Below, piece after piece: positions 25,141 through 36,500 of a stretch of 64,000 nt of DNA (within the stretch, counting starts at the first letter, position 1; every line of letters starts with the position of its first letter). Under the pieces are notes generated by a model, which was not told the DNA's origin, did not search any database, and saw only the letters and a program-made list of their open reading frames with translations. Location: NCBI GenBank assembly GCA_013397115.1, contig VWZW01006244.1, forward strand, positions 1,162,210 to 1,226,209, read 5' to 3'. Position numbers and translations under genes: made by a program. The stretch comes from Edolisoma coerulescens (taxonomy: Eukaryota > Chordata > Aves > Passeriformes > Campephagidae).

Positions 25141-28100
25141 TGTATTTCGTAGGGAAAGCCTTAGATTTTGTAGAAAAGGGGCAGTGCAAGGGTGGTAAAA
25201 AATCCTGTTATCAGGGAAATCTAAAGGAACGTCTTTCTGACCTGGATAAGGCAGCAAGAGTTGCCTGGGCTCCCCCAAAACTTGGCTGTGTCATTCCTTC
25301 TCCAACTGCACTGGCTTTCCCAGAAGAGAAATAGGGATTTTGCTGTTGGCTTCCCCTGAATTTTTAGACTGGAAAATCCTCCAAGTGCCTTAAATGCCTC
25401 TTGTTGAGGGCAATGCAAGATCTGTGGGCGTGAAGCCTGGGACGTGTTGCTTAAAAAACTTGGAAAAATGATGATGGACTCCTGCAGTGTCTCTGAATTC
25501 CATATCCAGAGGGGATGAACGGCTGGATCGTTCTCTCACACATTTTTTGGTTCATGGATTGGGTTTTGGACACCACCCTGGATGTGGTGGGGATGGATGT
25601 GGACCAGGGGGCTCTTTGGGAAGTGCAGCCTGGGGTGTTGGGGGTTAATTGTACCAGGACGAATACCTGAGGAATTAATAATGATTTGCCGCTCACCAGG
25701 CAGCCTTCCCTGAGAAATGTAACGCAAGAAAAAACACGTTGGGAAATGTCAGAAAAATGCAGAGAAAAAAGAAATTGTGGGGGTAGTGGTGTGAGGAAGC
25801 AGTTTGGGACCCTGGTCTGGCTCAGTCGAGGAGCCACATGAGAGGGTTTTCCCTGCTGGATGAGGCCACCCGGCACCCCAGGGCCTGGATCTGCCCTTTG
25901 CTCAACTCCCCCAACCTCCGGGAGACCGAAGGTTTTGGGGGATTTCATGCAGGGCACGACCTGTCTTGCTGTGGTGCTGCAGCTCCATAAAAGGAGCTGG
26001 GGGAAAGAATCCGTCTGCTCTGGAAGGAGAGGCACTGCTGTGGTATGAAAAGCATTCCTCAAGAGGATGGATCACCTGGGTTCCTGTCAGAGTGAAAATC
26101 AGGGATGCGAACCCAGCCCAAGCCGTGAACAGCTGTGGTGTTATGTCCCCATCTGGGGAACTCCTTGCTGTGCCATCATAAAAAGGGAAAAGGAAAAAAA
26201 AAAAGGATAAATAAAGTGATTTACAGGAGTAAAAACATCTGAAGGAGTGCCTGGACCTCTGAGTGCTCACAAGTGCTCATGTTCCAGGGAATGAGAAAGT
26301 GAAGGAAGAGTTTTTTACAACTACCCCTAACTTTGCACATCAAGGATAAACGTGCACAGCCAGCTTGGCATGGGAGCATCTCCACATCCCTGGATTTCCT
26401 TGCTGCCACGGGGATGTCCCCAGAGGGATGGCAGCGCCTGGGGAGGGGAGCTGAGGTGCAGGGAGGTGGCTGAGGCGGTTGGGGTGGCACAGTGACAGTC
26501 CAGGGCTGAGCCACATCCCCACAATGGCCCCGTTATTCCCCGTCCGGGCACTCGCCCAACTGGCCACAACCATGCCCTGCCAGGGAAGTCGGGTGTCCCA
26601 GGGTGGAGGGATTGGGAAGCAGGACACATTCCTGCTTGGCATCCTGGCTGTCCGTGGTCCCCCACTGCTGAAATGAAGAATCCCGTTTTCTCTGGAGAGC
26701 GAAACCTTTTTGTTGCGTCATTCCCACTCTGTCTTCCTCTTTGATTCCCACCGTGGCTTTCCCCGAGGTGAGCCTGAGTTCGGGACCGGCTGCCTCACGG
26801 ATATTTTGGCAGTAAAAGACAAGAGTTTTGTCATGAATTTCCTGACAGGCACCAAATTATGGCAGGGATGTCCAGAAATCACGAGATTTGGGGGTTTTTC
26901 CTTCCGTTTTGGAGCCTTTTGGGATACCTACCCTTATTATTAAGCAAACCACCAAAATCAGTGCAATCTGCTGCTGTCAGCTCCACTACCAGAGAACTGG
27001 CACAGCTGGTTTTGGGGTCGAAGTGAGCTTTTTGATAACCAAAATCCTCGTGTGTCACCTGCTGGGAGCAGGGAGCTGCCTCGTGCCTCTGACCTGGAGC
27101 CAGCTCGTTGATCGGTGCTGTTGGGAGCTGGTGCTGCTGCCAAACAGCTGCTGAGCCACTTCTCAGCCACCACTTTCTCTGCCTCTTGCCAGGAATGATT
27201 TTAGTCTTGAAGCTGTAGAGTTGTTGAAATGTGGAGAACGATTTTGAGAAGAAATTTGCAACTCTACTGTGCCCAAAAAACATGACATAGAAAGAAAATA
27301 TCTGGCTAAATCCCAGGCATCTATTCCATTGATCTTGGTGAATATTGGAATTAATTTTATGAAAATCCAAGAACCTTCACCAGCCTTAAAATGCAGAGAT
27401 TGGATTTTACTTCTGATATAATCCTGCCCATATGACTTTTCCTGAAACTACCATCCCTGTGAGGAAAGCAGGAAAGAAAAAAAGGAAAATCGGGACAATT
27501 TGTGTCCATTTACAGATCTGTGGTTCAACACCCCAGCTCATTCTCTCCTTTCTAATTGCTGCTTTCTTCTCTTCTCGGGCTCCTTTGTTTCTCTCTGCAA
27601 GCAGCCACAGCTTTCAGATGTTTTAGGGTCATTCCTCCATGTGCTGCAATGCTAATTATTTCTTCTGCCCTAATCGGGTTTTCAATATCACTCCCAGGCA
27701 CCCAGGCCACGCAGCACAGCCCAATTCACACGAGAAACCCTCCCCACAGCCACACTCAGGACAACACAAGAAAAAAGACACCGGGGTGCAAACCACGGGC
27801 TCTGTCATTTCTTAATTGTGCCGTCTTAATTAGAGGGCTCCCAAACCTGCTGCAGCCATGTGCCCAATTTGCCCCATTAACACTTTGGAACGATGAAGAT
27901 AGCATCAATCATAGCCAAGGCTCCTTTTCTTGATGTTTGTTATCAGCAACATCCAAAACATTCAAAGGGGAAACTACTCCAAAAACTTTTCAGTTAGTGA
28001 ATGGTTTGGGAAAAACTCTCTCTTCCAGACAATATGAGAATCGGTGCTGATGTCATGGAGCAGATCCCATTCAGAAAAACTATTGACAAGAGTCCAAATT

Positions 28101-29459
28101 CCTCCAACTGTTAAATCTCCTTTAATTTCTCCTCTTTGTGGGGATATAAGCTGTGGGGGTTTTGTTTGTTTGTTTATTTCCCCCTTGCGGAGAGTAAGTT
28201 TTAATTTAATTTGCATGTTGGGTTGCTGCTCTTTTTGTGTTGCTCTTAATATATTCAGAGCATTTGGGGAGCCTGAGGTTTGGAGAAAGAGGAGGGGGAG
28301 ATTGTTTTCATTGATGGATGTGGCTTTGAGAAAAGAAAGCAAAAAATTGGGGAAAAATAAATTCCACGAGTGCCAGCACAGGCAAGGAAATGGAAGATTT
28401 TTTTTCCTGTGAATTTTTCCCAGGAAAAATAAGCAAACCCCTGTATTTCCTCCTTTTTAAAAAATAATATCTGCTTTAACAGAAATAATTGCAGTAAGGG
28501 CAAGGGAAAAAAAAAACCAAACTAGGCAGGGATTAAGGTAGATAAATTCCAGGGAAAGATTAATCAGAAGGATGCATGGAGACATGCAGCCCCCCATCCA
28601 AAAATATTAAGATTAAAAAAATTAATATAAAGAGGATTATGCAGAGCTTTCCATGGACATCATTGTGTCCTGTATATTAGGATGGGGTTTTGCATCCTGT
28701 CCATGAGGATGAGGGTGTGTGGGATGGGGATGCGTGGATGAGGAATGTTTTCTGTTCTATAAACCCCTCTTTCCTCCAGACCCCTTCTTTTCCCTCCCCT
28801 CCCCACTTCCAGCTTGCTCCTTTCCAGAGGGGCATTCCTAATTTCATGTTTTAGAGCCTGAAATGAGCAATGTGTTACAAAGAGGTTTCCTCCAGGCTGA
28901 AGGAGGTGACAATGCTGAGGACTCCTTGCTGAGGACCCTTGTCTCTCCTAAAGAAGGATTTAGTATTTCTCAAGGGTTTAAAAAACCCCTAAAACCAGCT
29001 TTAGGAAGGTTTGTAGCTGTAGGAATGGGCTGTGTGATCTAATCAGATTTTGCCACCCTGAGCTGCTGAGGTTTGGTGTGGTTAAAACACAGCACCCGGA
29101 GTCAACCTTGCAAAATCTCCAGGTTTTGGGATCCTGTGGCCAAATCCAGACCTGCCTGTCAAAATAAAAGAGGAGGGTCCCTAGAGGGGACCTGGAGGAT
29201 GTTTATTTTTCTCTCTTCACCCCCCCAAAAAGGCACATTTAGAAAGTGGATGCGTCACCCATCCAAGGATGCGAAGACCGGCCAGCGGTGACGCTCAGAC
29301 CGGGGCAGGAGAGCGCAAGGACCGGGGACAGGTGACACTCAGGGGTGCCCAGAGCAGGGTCAAACCCCTGCCTTTCCCACTCAACGCCATCCCTGGCCCG
29401 ATGTGAATTCCAGAGGACAATGCGAGCTGCCTCAGGCCCGATGAAAGGCTCCTGTCCTG

Positions 29460-29560
29460 CTGGGTCTTCGGGGAGATAACCCCGACAAAACCCCCGCGCG
29501 CCTCCGCCGAGCTCCTGCCGCCCTCCCCCCGGGGAACCCGCGGGGTTGTGTCCCCGTGCT
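29460..29560. promoter_or_regulatory. Small CpG-rich patch
   Basis: About 100 bases dense in CpG ('cccccgcgcgcctccgccga', 'ccccggggaacccgcggggt') inside otherwise average DNA. Too short for a standard CpG island; it borders an AT-rich block that looks enhancer-like. Confidence 0.3.
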
Positions 29561-29661
29561 TGCAATTTGTGTGTGTGGCACCATTAAGAATTGATATGCT
29601 CGATATGAATGGCCATACTTCAAAACGCCTGAATAGGCCCCGAGCTCTCCCCATCACCACC

Positions 29662-29709
29662 AAAAAAAAAAAAAAAAACCCCAAAAAAAAGAACCCTCCC
29701 CCCAAAAAA
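29662..29709 (+). repeat. A-rich homopolymer block
   Basis: A run of 17 A, then CCCC, eight A, and after a short C-rich spacer another A run. Low complexity between the CpG-rich patch and the AT-rich block to its right. Confidence 0.9.
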
Positions 29710-30216
29710 AAACATTGTTGAAAAAAGTCCCCTACTCAGCCTGGGAGGGAAAGTTTGTGTATCAATCTAGTTTTATAATAGTGTAATTTAGTGTCTAGGC
29801 CTGGGCTCTGGTGGTGATATTGTACTGCAATGAATGAGACAGAGGGCTCCAGGCTGAGCAAGAGCTCGAGGACCCGGCTGGCTCTATTCAGGCCAAACTA
29901 ATCGGCTTCAGCTCAGCTCTCCGCCAAAGCTCCCCTCTCAGTAGTGGGTTTTTCTCTGGGTTTTTGTTACTGTTTCTTAAAGAGCTCAGCTGGCTGCTGA
30001 GGCTGAAAAGAATCAAATTATTAAAGATTTTGTGGAAAATCCAGTGAGAATGGGCCCATGCAAGAATAATAGCATTGTGCCACCGTGGGCCATTCCCAGC
30101 TTCCAGTAGGGAGAAATTGTCAACTCTGTCTTTGTTTTCTTAACCCTTTCAATGGAAACAAAATAATATTTAGCTCAGCACAAAATACCTTCTTTTTAAT
30201 TTCTAATCCTTTCAGG

Positions 30217-30301
30217 TTCTTTTTTTTTTTTTCTTCTTCCCCCCTTCTCCTCCTCCTCCTCTTCCTCCCTCTCTTTCTCTCTCCCCCTCTCCCTCTTTTT
30301 G
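30217..30301 (+). repeat. Polypyrimidine tract
   Basis: About 85 bases of nearly pure T/C, starting with a T run and followed by TCC and TCTC units. Low complexity; it causes the Arg/Glu/Lys-rich ORFs on the opposite strand. Confidence 0.95.
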
Positions 30302-33300
30302 TTGGCTGTCCTCTGAAATACATTTATATCCCTCATACATTCCCCTTTTCCTTGCCAGTTGGCCAGAGGGGCATCTGTTATCAGGAAAGCCCCTTCTTTT
30401 TTAAACAGGATGTAAAATGGATGATTAAATCCTTTATTAACAGTCGCCACCAGAAAAGGGAAGAGGAAAGGGAAACATTTTCTTTCAAGCTTCTATTTTT
30501 AACATTTAGAAGCAGTTAATAAATCATTAGTGTGTTGTTCACTGGGCTGGCTATAAAATGTGTCATGTTTTTAAATGTCAATACATTTTAAATTTAGAAA
30601 AGTATTTAATTAGCATAATGTAATGGCATTAAAGATCAGTAAGGAAATGTCTGCCTGTGTGTCTGTCCATCTTCAACCCACCAGGGAAGATACAGACAAG
30701 CAATTTAATCACTCTCCTCTTTTATTTAAGGACTAAGTAGCTTTTCATGTGTGATCCATCTCTTTTCTGGGCCATTTTTCCTCTGCACGCACCGATCCTA
30801 AATGCGTTGAGGAGCGGCATTGTCTCGGAGATGGGCGGAAAAGGGCGCTGGACACAGAGTGGATGTTGAACCCAGCTGGTCCCGCAGCTTCCAGAGAAAC
30901 TGGGTGTGGGGTGAATGGTGCACCCCAACTTCCCAGGGGGATGGCAGCCCGTGGTCACGGCTCCTTTGCTCAGATGACAAAGTGGCTGCCACCTTTTCCA
31001 GGCTTTCTCAGGAATGGAGCAGAAATAGGAAAAAGGGAAAAAAAAATTTTAATTATCAAAACAAAACCTCTCCATCCCAAGCATCTGGCACCAGGGATGG
31101 GGTGACAAAGCACGGTGCCAGATCTTCTGGCATAAAGTTGATGGCAGCAGAATTAAGTTGGACATAAACCGGACGAGCCCATAACCCTCCAAGTTATAGC
31201 ACCGACAGAAAGCCCAGTATCAGGGCATGGGGGTGAAAATTAAGGGACAAAAGGTACTCACTGTCCCATTGTGGGAGATCCCTCTAACCAGGATATTCTC
31301 CCTCAACTTTGCTCCCCTCTAAACTATTGACAACAGAACTGGGTCATCTCGGTGAATAGGGCAGATTTGGTGCCGCCTCCGTGTCTTTGAGGCTGGAAGG
31401 GATTGTGTGTCCAGTGTTACAAACAGACCTTCTGTCTTTCTCTCCCGACCAGCAGCGCGCCGCCGAACAAGGGGGACCGGACCAGCCATTTCTCCCATAA
31501 CAAACGGAGGGTCCCATCCAAGCCGGCCTCGCCAGTTGGCTTTCAGACAGGGGAAGCTTATTCATGTTTTAAGACCTCAGCCAAGTTCAGTCAGGAAGCC
31601 TGAGATGTTTTAAACTGGGGGAAAGGCGCGGGGACCCAGGGCTCCTGTGCCAGCTGGGAGGAGGGAGGCGTTGCATTATCTCGGTGTTTTCTGGAGTTGA
31701 GTCTCTTTTGTGTGCGCTCCCAGGGATAAAGTTGTCTCCCTATCCCTGGCATAATGCTGGCTTGGGAGGGGACTTTTTTTTGTTCTCCTGGCACTTGTTG
31801 AGCGGACAAGTCCACCCCTGCTTGCTTGAATCACCTACAACGGTGGGAGAAGAACCGGAGGATGTGTGCTGAGGCTGCTGGTGCTGAGGGATCTCACCAG
31901 TGAGTCAGCCCGGTGTAGGTGGATATTACACTGCGGCCCAAGACACTGACATGTCTGGTGATGAGCCAGACACAGAGAAGCTGTTGATTATCTTCCTTTG
32001 GAGGTGTTTATTCTCCATCCCACCCCAGGATGTTTCCTCTTCAGTCTGCTCCGAGGAAGGAGAGAACATCATCGTGCTTTCCATCTGAGGTCATGGGGGA
32101 ATGTCCCAGAAAAACACTTGAACCACCTTTGTGTAATGTTGCTCCTGGCCCTTTTCAAGAGTAAAAACATCCTTGGATCTTTCAGGGCAGATGATAAGAA
32201 GAACTTCTTCTAAGGAATCCTATCCTAGAGATCCCTCAGACATTAGCTCATGGCCTTACACACCTTTTCCTCGTTAGTCAAACCTCACCACCATTACTCT
32301 GCTGTCCTGGATCCTTCTCTGCCCATTTTCAGGCATGGTTCAGGAATGTTACCTATCCCTCATTGAGCACCGTGTCCCACGAATACGCAGGAGAGAACAG
32401 CCTGCACTATCCATTGGGTTCTCCATGACTTTCACACTGTCATTCCCACTCCTGACCCCACAGCCACTCCCCAGCACCCTTTGTTGGATATCTGAGGTCA
32501 GGATGAAGGACGTACATCTGGACAGGGTAAGCAGGGGTGGCTGAGGATGTTTGTTGGAGCAAAACCTTATCCAGGACACTTCTCATCCTGGTTACACTCA
32601 GCTTTCCTCATCACAAGCTTGGAGATCAGACAAGGAGCAGCACAGGAATCCTTCTCAAAGTGTCCTGTCTCTTGTGGTCATCTCTAACTGTCCTCTTTTG
32701 TCTGCTCTTGCAGATGAGTTTTGGAGCTCAGGGGGCTCTTTGGTTGATCCATGAAAGCTCTTCTCTAGCTGTAGGTTGCTCATGGAACTGCTAGAGCCTG
32801 TGCTGAAGACATTGTAATACAGGAGACAGTGTGTCCTAAACTTGGCTATATGCCTGGATTGGAAACTAAAGGCAAATAAGGCAACCTAAGCTCTGGAACT
32901 GCATCAAAGGCAAACCCAGGCTAAATGGGAAGGATCCAATTTCACAGTTAAGTTTGTTAAATAGGTGGGTGGTGGCTGCCGGTGGTGCACATGTCCCTTT
33001 ATTAACAATTTAAAAAGGAAAGGTCCCTGCCTGGAGATAGCTGGAGGATCAGAGCTTTTTTTGGGCTGCCTGGCCACAGGTGATCCTTACTAGTGCAAAG
33101 TTCCTACTAAAGCCAGCAGAGCTACTCCAGGCACAAGGACCATCCTGGAACAACTGAATAGAGAGGCAAGGACAGTACTAAACCCTTGGCAGTCCCAGCA
33201 CAGCACAAATAATCTGACAAATCTGCCTCTTTCTTTTTCATTTGTGGGTAGTCCATGAGCAAATAAGTCCCAGATAGAAATTATTCATCTCAAAAACATG

Positions 33301-36294
33301 TTCATTCACAAAAACATGGTTTTTGTTTTGGATGGCTCCTGAATTTCTCTGGAATCAATTACACTCCAGGGTGTTCCCCTTGCACTGAGCCTCTGACTGC
33401 CCTGAGGTAGACTCTGTTAAAGGGTGATAATTTGGCAAAGAGAATTTTCCTGATGATTTTTTTTCTTTGGGTACAAATCTTAATGTAATCAGTATTGGAT
33501 AGTCGTTAAAGCCAGAGTTAGTAAAGATTTCACTGACAGCATATTTCAGATTTCTCTGCAATGTAAAAAAAGGCTTTGCATAACCTTAGAAAAGTTTAAT
33601 AGTTTCATTCCAAGACTCTCACATAAGTTTGTGTGCAGTGTTCACTGGACATGAATTATTAAAGGTACCTCCTCTACCTACATCAGCATCAAGATGAAAA
33701 AATACGATTTGCATTTATTTTTGTATATAACTTTGTGTGCCCTGTTGAATTATTGCTACTTTTTGCCCGATTTTTTTCTTACTTACAGCAAGTTATGATT
33801 CAACTGCAGATCTTTTATATCTGGACTTTTCCTTGCATTTACATTCTCAGGCATGTGATAAATGAGCTGAAAAGGAACAAAACCTCTTCCCTGGATTTTT
33901 AGCACTCAGAACCAGGTTGGAGGAACATCCCCATGAGGACTCAAAACTCAGAAAATAAATTGCATGGATCCAGCATGAATTATTTCTAAGATGTCACGAT
34001 GTTTAAACAGATATGATAACTTTGGCAGAGAAATGCCTGGAGAGGTTGAGCTTCTTGGCAAGGGCAGCGCTACACGAAACGGTCCTGTAAACAAAAGGAG
34101 GTAATTAAAATACATTTGCCAGAAAAGAGCCCAGATTTCCCATGCAACGTGGAATACTCAACACAGCCGAGCTTTTCCTTTCTGCGCTCCCCTCAGCTCC
34201 TTGGTTTTATCATCTCTCAGTCAGAGGCAAGCAAGACAAAAAACATTCTTTGAGAAATTCTCAACAGGGGGACACGACGCCGAGGTCTGTGGTGCCAGTT
34301 TTACATCTCCTTAGGACTTGTCTTCATGGCAAATGTGACCAGAATAGCTATTTTGGAATTAGCTTTCTATGGTGTCACTATTCCAGAGGAAAGAGATTTT
34401 ATTCCAGATGAATTACCCCGTTGAGGAAAGCGCTTGTTGTTTTGCAACTAAAACATGTTATGTGTAGAACAGCACATGGTAACGTGTAGAGATATCTGAT
34501 ATGAAGAGGGTCAGATGTGATAAGGCCACATTAATGCCATGCTCAGATCATGGTCTTATCTGCAGCATCGTGTGGGAAAAATAGAATATTCCTCCTTAAA
34601 ATGTATTTTACTAAAATACCTCATCCAGCATGAGCTGCCCACCTCGTCTCTCTCTCCAGATAATGGGGTGAGAGGATCCTCCAGAAGGATCTCAGCTGTT
34701 TCAGGTATCTTTGGGTGGAAGAATTGCTTTGTATAAAATTTTACCCCTCTTTGATTAAGAAAGAACCCAAAATTCAGAGCTTAATCTAGAATTGCAAGAG
34801 TGGTGATGGAACAAATCCTCCTTCAGGTGACCTCTCTTCTCGGATGGGAGGTGGGACTCATGGTGCCAGTTCAGATCAGGTACAGGTTGTGTTTTCAGGA
34901 TGAGCACACCTCACATGAAAGCTGTTGCAGTCCCTGAAATAAAGGTTTAAGATGCCACCAGGTCACCTGGGGACAAAATCTTTGCACCTGAGTTCTGTAG
35001 CGTATCTGGGTTTCTTAGAAGTTGCCACCTTCTCGTGAATTCCCCCAAGCTGTCACCTCTTGCCAAGCAGTGTCTTTTGTGTGGCTCATCTCCCACCACC
35101 TGCACGTTCTGCACTGGAATTTAAATGTTTTTAAGCCTTTTGGCTCCACTGGGAAGCTGGCTCCCACCTCTTGGCACTGACCTGCCTGCAGGAATATCCA
35201 TCCTGTCTGTGGTGGAGGTGCTGCTCCTGTTTTTTTAACCACGTATGGCCCATGGGGAATGATAAAAATGAGTAACACATGTTCAGGCAGCATCAGAAAG
35301 GACCTCGGAGCCACAGAGCCTCCATATCAACTGCCTCAGAGGAGAGATGCCTGCATGGGTCCTCCCAGTTTGATGGAAAATAAATAATCTTTGCTTTTTG
35401 GGGGAGGGAAGAGTGAGGATATTCCCTCCAGTCAAGTATTGAGTGGGAAGTTGGTCCAGCCCCATATCATGTTGTGAAAGATGCACCCTAAATGCAGGGG
35501 GAAATCAACCCTACAATGGATATAGGCCACTCAAGAATTTGTGGAGAGGGGGAATATCTTTTATTGGCCATCTGATACGACCAGAGCAGAGAAATGTGCT
35601 TCTGGGTACACAAGATCTTCTTCTCGTCTAGATCAGTAAAAATTAGGAGAGATCAGACAAACGAAGTCGGTAGATTAGATTGTGCCCTGTGGTGGTAAAG
35701 GGTTTGCAGCCTCCCAGCTGTGACATAGGCTGAGCCTTATCTCATCAAGTTATGCTCAGAATGAACCTCAGGGGGCTTTTCCTGCTGCAATCCTTTGTAC
35801 AGGTTGGCCTCGTGTGAGAGACAATTCCTAAGGACATGGATGGAAGGCTCTGGAGAGCTCAGGCTGCAAGGCCAGTGTGTTGCAAGACCCCTACCCAATA
35901 TGTGGATCAAATGTTGGCAAAAAGCATCTTACAAGGGTTGGGTTGGCCCTTGGGATGTGGGGATTCAATACCCGTGATACAAGTGCAACGCTGGGGGAGT
36001 TATTTGCTGTGGGACCCATCTCACATTATTTATCAAAACTTAATTCTAGTCCAAGGTAGTCTTTCACCTTCTGCAATTAATTAGAGAGGTCTGGTTGTCT
36101 GGAAAGTGATTTATCCCATCCATGCTGGGGGGTAGAGCAAGACTCTAACTGCTGGTGTGGCATATCAGCCTCACTTCAGCAGTTTTTGCAGAATGAGACA
36201 TCTCCATCTGCCTCTCCGGAAGGCAGCAAGAGACTCAACATCTCAATTTTAGGAGACTGAAACCAAGCGAAACAAATAATCTTCTGCTTTTTTT

Positions 36295-36372
36295 GGGCTT
36301 CTGCTCCTCATTTGTCAAATAAAGATAAGTGGCCTCTGCTCCATCACAGAGAAGGTGTGGATAGAGGTGTGT
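36295..36372 (+). mobile_element. Possible MIR-like fossil
   Basis: 'ctgctcctcatttgtcaaat' then 'aaagataagtggcctctgct' resembles the MIR 'tcctcatctgtaaaatgggg' plus 'ataatagtacctacc' region. More diverged than the 61.5 kb copy, so only suggestive. It directly precedes a CR1 fragment at 36405. Confidence 0.4.
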
Positions 36373-36404
36373 TAAAGAACATGAGGTGAGTGCTGTGGTC
36401 ACAC

Positions 36405-36500
36405 AGCTGAAGCTGTGGCTGCCCATCTCTGGAAGTGCTCCAGACCAGGTTGGACAGGGTTTGGAGCAACCTCGGTTAGTGGAAAATGTCCCTGACCATT
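36405..36500 (+). mobile_element. CR1 LINE internal fragment
   Basis: CR1-like 'agctgtggctgcccatctct' to 'gaccaggttggacagggttt' and 'ggagcaacctcggttagtgg'. It breaks off at 'gtccctgacc' before the usual 3' terminal repeats, so it is truncated at both ends. Confidence 0.82.

Larger units (their letters stand above)
29564..30720. promoter_or_regulatory. Enhancer-like AT-rich block (candidate conserved element)
   Basis: Apart from homopolymers and a pyrimidine tract, this 1.1 kb holds no recognisable repeat. It is rich in TAAT/ATTA and TTTAT homeodomain-type sites, for example 'gtatttaattagcataatgt' and 'tcaaattattaaagattttg'. Such blocks near WNT genes are often conserved enhancers. Conservation was not measured, so this is inference from composition and position (23 kb downstream of WNT3A). 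Confidence 0.3.
25141..36294. other. Non-coding DNA, very repeat-poor
   Basis: Over 11 kb with no CR1 copy that I can recognise, the longest such stretch here except part of 36.5-43.2 kb. It includes the CpG patch and the AT-rich block at 29.5-30.7 kb. A 203-codon minus frame at 25451-26062 is unrecognised and likely chance. Confidence 0.6.

Noticed and set aside
25451..26062. 203-codon minus-strand ORF
   Set aside because: No family features and no splice-flanked structure. Length is within chance for this GC content.
30120..30450. Arg/Glu/Lys-rich minus-strand ORFs
   Set aside because: They translate the polypyrimidine tract.
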